A DNA stretch of 64,000 nt, from assembly GCF_029931775.1 (NCBI RefSeq), contig NC_079322.1:28098542-28162541 (forward strand). The letters run 5' to 3'. Position numbers and translations under genes: made by a program. This document shows positions 62,201 through 64,000 of the stretch, in pieces (position 1 is the stretch's first letter; the number at the start of each line of letters is the position of its first letter). This DNA comes from Euleptes europaea (lineage: Eukaryota; Chordata; Lepidosauria; Squamata; Sphaerodactylidae). The notes under the pieces were generated by a model. The model ran no database searches. It was not told where the DNA came from and saw nothing but the letters and a program-made list of their open reading frames with translations.

Positions 62201-63882
62201 CCCAATGTAGGGCCTCAGAGCGGTTCCTCAGTGGAATACACTTCCTTGGGAGGTGGTGGGCTCTCCTTTGGAGGTTTTTAAGCAGAGGCTAGATGGCCAT
62301 CTGACAGCAATGATGATTCTGTGAACCTAGGCAGATCATGAGAGGGAGGGTTGTGTCAGTTCTTGGCTCACATGGCCCTTTCTTACATGCCCAGGGAAAT
62401 GCCAATTGCCACTTTGGGGTCAGGAAGCAATTTTCCTCCAGGCCATTTTGGCCAGAGATCCTGGAGATTTTTTTTGCCATCTTCTGGGCATGGATCAGGG
62501 GTCACTGGAGATGACGAGGAGAGGTAGTTGTGAATTTCCTGCATTGTGCAGGGGGTTGGACTAGATAACCCTGGGGGTCCCCTCCAATTCTATGATTCTT
62601 GAAGCAGAGATTTTCTAATGAAAATCAGTCCAGAGCTATAAGATCCCTGTTCTCAAGTGAGTTACAGTTTACACAATGACTGGTGTCACAGCTACAGCAG
62701 TATTCCACAATAACACTAGCCCTATTCATGAGTTACAATGAATGTATCTACAATCCATGCACAGCGTACACTTGATTTTTCTTTATATGTCCATTGAGTA
62801 ATTTTCACGTTACATTCAAGGCACGTACAGCTGGACATGTGATTGAAACCACACATTTATCCCAGTACGGGTCCCTGTTTCATTTGTAAAGTTAACACAC
62901 ATTGGCTCTTTCTTTTTTCTTTTTTAAATTTTTTTTCAATATAGGGAATACAGAAATAAGGGGAAAAAACATTGGGGGAAAATAGGACACGATAACAGAT
63001 TGACAGTGTTCAAGCTCACCTAGTCCATCATGACCCCAGATTGCTGATTGTGATGAACCTAGGCTGATCTACATCACTATCAATTTAATATAGTTGATAA
63101 AAGAGAATTACCAGCTGCTATAGCCACTTAAGAAAAATTAGACTTACTTGCCTGCTGTGCCTATCACTGCTATATTACTATATTAACTGTTTCCATAATA
63201 TAAAGTCTAAATATGAGATAAGATAACATCTAAGTATAAAATAAAATAAAGATATTCTAACAACATTTTGAAATCAAACAAAAAACAGATGTATGTGCAT
63301 TCATTTCACCATGTGAACATGGCTACAATCCTAGACAGTTTAAAGCCACCACAGCATCAGCATCTTTGTTAGTGTGACACTGCAAAATGGACTTCTTTGC
63401 TGTTGTGGAGCAGATCCTTTCGATCTTTGCTTTATAGCAAAATCAGATAGATCTGCCAGGGTTCAGAGCCACAGGTGTGTTGATTGCCTTCCAAAGGAGA
63501 AAATATTGGACTCTGAGTGATCCTTCTCTTCAGAAGTAAGGAACACATCCTGGCCTGTCCCATTCTGCTGTTCTGGAGCAAAACATGAACATTAAAAGTT
63601 TAACACTTGCAAAGGTGGGAAACTATAAGGTGTCACTGGACCACAAAGTTGTGGTCTCTAAGGTGCCACTAGACTAGAATGTAGTTGTACTGCAGACCAA
63701 CAAGGCTACCCTCTGAAACTATATTCCTTTTTGTAAACAGGAAAAGGGTTAGGGAACTGGAGTTGGAAGTTCAGTCTCTACAGATGGCAAACCAGCATCT
63801 TGAGAGAATTTTGGAAGCAACCAAGGCTTGCAAACGCCAGGAAGTTTCTCATCTTAACAAAAGGCACAGAGAAACTTTAAAG
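41182..63882 (+). CDS. KIF15: KIF15 (kinesin-12), N-terminal 658 codons in 16 exons, gene continues past window
   Basis: KIF15 is a plus-end-directed spindle kinesin that crosslinks microtubules and helps KIF11/Eg5 keep mitotic spindles bipolar (family knowledge). The exons splice in frame as 41182-41200, 47710-47743, 48168-48351, 49699-49775, 49940-49977, 50873-50970, 51740-51919, 52761-52970, 53217-53342, 55544-55666, 56585-56708, 57262-57353, 57645-57854, 60150-60327, 61186-61324 and 63741-63882 (1974 nt). Motor domain is about residues 21-363, with the P-loop GQTGSGKT at 106-113, switch I SSRSH at 230-234 and switch II DLAGSE at 262-267. A neck ([11 protein letters not shown]) and heptad-rich stalk follow. 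The known human protein is 1388 residues, so roughly the C-terminal half, including the TPX2-binding tail, is missing only because the window ends. The N terminus before GDAIKV is 20 residues against 23 in human. No disabling change is visible. Confidence 0.97.
41258..41292 (+). other. G-quadruplex-prone run in KIF15 intron 1
   Basis: A run of 12 G followed by three CAGGGGG units and CGG, giving at least four tracts of five or more G on the sense strand, within 100 bp of the KIF15 start codon. Confidence 0.6.
41301..41598 (-). repeat. right arm of an inverted duplication around the promoter
   Basis: Partner of 39487-39782 in opposite orientation, starting 100 bp inside KIF15 intron 1. The inner edge breaks inside the MITE, about 40 bp from its end. 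The outer edge is at GGTATAT. Confidence 0.8.
41789..42800. mobile_element. three fold-back repeat copies, two forming a long palindrome
   Basis: 41818-42064 and 42082-42328 are inverted copies of about 247 bp around a 17-bp centre. A third copy in plus orientation starts at 42329 (TAGAAAAGGGCAAGAGTCCA). All carry the CTGAAGAAGTGAGCTGTGG type motif. The family resembles dispersed squamate Penelope-like fragments, but that is tentative. Confidence 0.75.
42880..43493. mobile_element. TATGCATGG-type MITE with two nested retroposon ends
   Basis: Left end GACATTCATGCCCGGGAGG and right end CCTCCCATGCATAAATGACC. Inside lies a 270-bp A-tailed fragment (42963-43232) with TCTCAGAACTCT duplicated on both sides (42951-42962, 43233-43244), and an antisense A/T-rich L1-like end at about 43275-43435. 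Confidence 0.7.
43605..46655 (-). repeat. 5S-headed SINE split by a fold-back repeat that is itself split by BovB
   Basis: SINE tail half 43605-43698 and 5S head half 46545-46655. ATTCCTTGG occurs at 43690-43698 and 46545-46553 as the target duplication of the fold-back element (43699-46544). Confidence 0.8.
43891..46303 (-). mobile_element. BovB (RTE) LINE with internal deletion of the RT region
   Basis: 2.4 kb, flanked by CATGCCTACT (43881-43890) and CACGCCTACT (46304-46313). Minus strand: 5' UTR, then an open 196-codon endonuclease stretch (45904-45314: [39 protein letters not shown]), a further endonuclease stretch (45146-44604: [34 protein letters not shown]), then directly the C-terminal [20 protein letters not shown] region and a GT-rich 3' end. 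The reverse-transcriptase core is missing at about 44410-44430, so it cannot move by itself. Confidence 0.92.
46665..46805. repeat. small fold-back repeat
   Basis: AAAATAAAACAGGAATCCAA and TGAGTGCCTGTTTTATTTTC face each other, with ATGTCACCTTAAAAG against CTAAGGTGCTACT. Related to the TTAGTCTTTAAGGTGC family. Confidence 0.55.
46806..47709. other. KIF15 intron 1, end
   Basis: No recognised repeat or conserved block up to the exon 2 acceptor. Confidence 0.4.
47710..47743 (+). CDS. KIF15: KIF15 coding exon 2 (34 nt microexon-like)
   Basis: A 34 nt exon after acceptor TTTTCCAG and before donor GTAAGA. It reads [11 protein letters not shown] in the frame set by exon 1 and finishes with two bases completed by exon 3. 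This is the variable N-terminal extension, so support comes from splice sites and phase on both sides rather than from conservation. Confidence 0.82.
48168..48351 (+). CDS. KIF15: KIF15 coding exon 3 (motor start)
   Basis: Residues 18-79, beginning [16 protein letters not shown] and ending [11 protein letters not shown]. This is the first beta-strand region of the kinesin motor (xVxVRVRP motif). Acceptor CTTTAG, donor GTAAAT, ending on a codon boundary. Confidence 0.96.
48590..48985. repeat. GC-rich interspersed repeat, copy 2
   Basis: GAACTGGTGTGACCC, GGCACTTACGCCAGTGTG and CAAACCCCTTTTGGCC match 35035-35400. Lies in KIF15 intron 3. Confidence 0.65.
48996..49172 (+). mobile_element. BovB 3' end, short
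   Basis: Reads [20 protein letters not shown] and [15 protein letters not shown], the BovB C terminus, then AAGTGACTTGATGGCACATA and a CA repeat. Confidence 0.85.
49699..49775 (+). CDS. KIF15: KIF15 coding exon 4
   Basis: Residues 80-104 plus two bases: [20 protein letters not shown] then GTIFA and the first two bases of Tyr105. This is the helix and strand leading into the P-loop. Acceptor GCTTAG, donor GTAAGT. Confidence 0.96.
49940..49977 (+). CDS. KIF15: KIF15 coding exon 5 (P-loop)
   Basis: Only 38 nt, yet it holds the complete ATP-binding P-loop GQTGSGKT and then FTMM. The acceptor follows a run of about 20 T residues (TTGAAG). Donor GTAAGA. Skipping it would shift the frame and remove ATP binding. 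Confidence 0.96.
50590..50660 (+). repeat. fold-back repeat end in KIF15 intron 5
   Basis: AAAGCTCATACCCTGCCAGA then TTAAGGTGCTACTGGACTC and TTTTCTAC. Confidence 0.75.
50873..50970 (+). CDS. KIF15: KIF15 coding exon 6
   Basis: Residues 118-150, [20 protein letters not shown] then [13 protein letters not shown], the conserved GVIPR segment of the motor. Acceptor GTTTAG, donor GTAAGC, ends on a codon boundary. Confidence 0.96.
51740..51919 (+). CDS. KIF15: KIF15 coding exon 7
   Basis: Residues 151-210 ([20 protein letters not shown] onward to SAAEAYQ), containing the [14 protein letters not shown] kinesin signature. Acceptor TTACAG, donor GTATGC. Symmetric phase 0-0, 180 nt. Confidence 0.97.
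52761..52970 (+). CDS. KIF15: KIF15 coding exon 8 (switch I and II)
   Basis: Residues 211-280. Contains [13 protein letters not shown] (switch I) and [13 protein letters not shown] (switch II), the nucleotide-sensing loops. Acceptor GACTAG, donor GTCAGT. A 5S-type SINE fragment begins about 30 nt into the following intron. Confidence 0.97.
53001..53105 (+). repeat. 5S-SINE head fragment in KIF15 intron 8
   Basis: GCTAGCCTGGTCTTGTCAGA, GGAAGCTAAGCAG and CCCTGGTTAGTTCTTGGTTG, ending after GGTGCTGTG. Only the 5S part is present, 30 bp past the exon 8 donor. Confidence 0.8.
53217..53342 (+). CDS. KIF15: KIF15 coding exon 9
   Basis: Residues 281-322, [20 protein letters not shown] then [22 protein letters not shown], the microtubule-binding HVPYRDSKLT-type region in its KIF15 form. 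Acceptor CCCTAG, donor GTAATG. Confidence 0.97.
53701..54276 (+). repeat. perfect 288-bp tandem duplication in KIF15 intron 9
   Basis: Unit 1 is 53701-53988 and unit 2 is 53989-54276. I found no difference between them reading base by base. No known repeat at the junction. Confidence 0.93.
55544..55666 (+). CDS. KIF15: KIF15 coding exon 10 (motor end)
   Basis: Residues 323-363, [20 protein letters not shown] then [21 protein letters not shown], the last helix of the motor. Acceptor AAACAG, donor GTGTGT. The 2.2 kb intron before it contains the 288 bp tandem duplication. Confidence 0.97.
55895..56265 (+). mobile_element. CR1 3' end in KIF15 intron 10
   Basis: GTGGTGATGGCTGCCAACTT, GGACATGTTCATGGAGCATA and TGATCCAACATGGCTTTTCT, the CR1 3' region. 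Confidence 0.85.
56585..56708 (+). CDS. KIF15: KIF15 coding exon 11 (neck)
   Basis: Residues 364-404 plus one base, [20 protein letters not shown] then [21 protein letters not shown]. Heptad pattern marks the start of the coiled-coil stalk. Acceptor CTTAAG, donor GTAAAT. Confidence 0.95.
57177..57236 (+). repeat. 30-nt tandem repeat just upstream of KIF15 exon 12
   Basis: TTAATTCTCTCCAACAGATC then TCTGTATT repeated twice, 25 bp before the exon 12 acceptor. Each unit has a CCAACAG sequence that looks like a weak acceptor. Confidence 0.75.
57262..57353 (+). CDS. KIF15: KIF15 coding exon 12
   Basis: Residues 405-435, [20 protein letters not shown] then [10 protein letters not shown], aligning with the KTNYMEYFQEAMLFFKKSE stretch of human KIF15. 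Acceptor TTTAAG, donor GTAAGA. A 30-nt tandem repeat lies just upstream (57177-57236). Confidence 0.94.
57645..57854 (+). CDS. KIF15: KIF15 coding exon 13 (stalk)
   Basis: Residues 436-505, a coiled coil beginning [19 protein letters not shown] and including [20 protein letters not shown], close to the human stalk. Acceptor TTTAAG, donor GTAGCC. Symmetric 210 nt exon. Confidence 0.96.
58090..58306 (+). repeat. 5S-rRNA-headed SINE in KIF15 intron 13
   Basis: GATCTCGTCAGATCTCAGAA, GTTAGTATTTGGATGGGAGA and the BovB-like tail CGGCTGCGACTTGACAGCAC. It lacks part of the 5S middle (GTCAGCCCTG). Confidence 0.92.
58715..59130 (-). mobile_element. CR1 3' end, antisense, split by a tRNA-headed SINE
   Basis: CR1 parts are 58715-58869 and about 59050-59130. 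The SINE (58870-59051, head GTGGTAGGGCATCTACTTGG on the minus strand) has AATGA at both junctions. Confidence 0.8.
59279..59575 (-). repeat. MIR-like tRNA SINE with an internal 40-bp duplication
   Basis: Reverse complement of the 21431-21730 family. The block CCTGTGAGGTAGGTGGGGCC onward occurs twice in tandem (about 59372-59451). Confidence 0.85.
60150..60327 (+). CDS. KIF15: KIF15 coding exon 14 (stalk)
   Basis: Residues 506-564 plus one base, [20 protein letters not shown] onward to RKECQNG. Near-identical to the human [20 protein letters not shown] block. Acceptor TGTACAG, donor GTATTG. Confidence 0.96.
60843..60950 (+). repeat. duplicated 110-bp segment, left of KIF15 exon 15
   Basis: GAATTCAGAAATATCTGCTT to GAATTCTCACA, about 90 percent identical to 61919-62026. 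Confidence 0.85.
61186..61324 (+). CDS. KIF15: KIF15 coding exon 15 (stalk)
   Basis: Residues 565-610 plus two bases, [20 protein letters not shown] then [20 protein letters not shown] and EFKALT. The first half is poorly conserved and the second is coiled coil. Acceptor AACAG, donor GTAAGC. Near-identical 110 bp repeats lie on either side of it (60843-60950 and 61919-62026). Confidence 0.94.
61919..62026 (+). repeat. duplicated 110-bp segment, right of KIF15 exon 15
   Basis: Partner of 60843-60950, in the same orientation. Preceded by a roughly 270-bp stretch (61640-61918, CCTTTCTGTCCAATATGGGC) that looks like the 3' part of a SINE or MITE. Confidence 0.85.
62027..62135 (+). repeat. fold-back repeat fragment
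   Basis: CTAGCTGTATCTGAAGAAGT then GAGCTGTGACTCATGAAAGC and TTTTCTAC, a + orientation copy of the hammerhead-like family. Confidence 0.75.
62216..62605 (+). mobile_element. CR1-type LINE 3' UTR in KIF15 intron 15
   Basis: GGGAGGTGGTGGGCTCTCCT, GGTTTTTAAGCAGAGGCTAG, GGGGGTTGGACTAGATAACC and CTATGATTCTTG. A longer version of 32226-32500. Confidence 0.88.
62915..63300 (-). mobile_element. probable L1 3' UTR, antisense
   Basis: T-rich start TTTTTTAAATTTTTTTTCAA then GGAATACAGAAATAAGGGG, like the antisense ends at 43275 and 25925. No coding remains. Confidence 0.45.
63741..63882 (+). CDS. KIF15: KIF15 coding exon 16 (stalk), last in window
   Basis: Residues 611-658, with [20 protein letters not shown] and [20 protein letters not shown] then TLK, matching the human [17 protein letters not shown] block. 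Acceptor AAACAG, donor GTATGA at 63883. A repeat fragment ends only a few tens of bases upstream of the acceptor. Confidence 0.96.
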
Positions 63883-64000
63883 GTATGAAATTGTGTTGAT
63901 GACAATGAGATGCTGCTAATTTAGGGGATATGAATGAGTTGAGGAAAATAAGATGAGTGAAGTTATATCTTTGGAAAATACTCTTTTAAAATAATGGTTA

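Overview
The window is vertebrate nuclear DNA, most likely from a squamate reptile and possibly a gecko. The repeat set points there: BovB (RTE) LINEs, a tRNA-headed SINE with the squamate GAGCCCTGTGGCGCAG head, a 5S-rRNA-headed SINE, CR1 and L1 LINEs, and very many short hAT-type MITEs with TAGGGTTGCC ends. The species call is inference from repeats. The gene calls rest on protein similarity that I recognise from memory.

Two host genes are present, head to head. KIAA1143 lies on the minus strand in three coding exons (40929 down to 24760, 154 residues, complete). KIF15, the mitotic kinesin-12, lies on the plus strand from the start codon at 41182. Its first 16 coding exons (658 codons: the whole motor domain and the start of the stalk) are in the window, and the rest runs off the right edge. 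All KIF15 introns are GT-AG and every exon joins in frame. The start codons are about 250 bp apart and share a GC-rich bidirectional promoter, the same arrangement as in mammals.

Layout: 1-24.0 kb is intergenic, with no host exon that I can support, and carries MITEs, SINEs and LINE scraps. 24.0-40.9 kb is KIAA1143, its introns packed with SINEs, CR1, an unusual short L1 and a minisatellite. 40.9-41.2 kb is the shared promoter. 41.2-47.7 kb is KIF15 intron 1, a nest of elements inside elements that includes a 2.4 kb BovB copy. 47.7-64 kb holds KIF15 exons 2-16.

The most unusual structures are these: a roughly 300 bp inverted duplication (39487-39782 versus 41301-41598) that brackets the shared promoter; a perfect 288 bp tandem duplication in KIF15 intron 9; an L1 copy that joins its 5' UTR-like region straight to the last codons of ORF2 between perfect target duplications; a Penelope-like insertion flanked by 49 bp direct repeats; and a dispersed fold-back family carrying a hammerhead-like CTGAAGA-hairpin-GAAA motif. 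I found no new gene system. The novelty here lies in repeat architecture around a cell-cycle promoter. I recognised no retrovirus, LTR element or Polinton.
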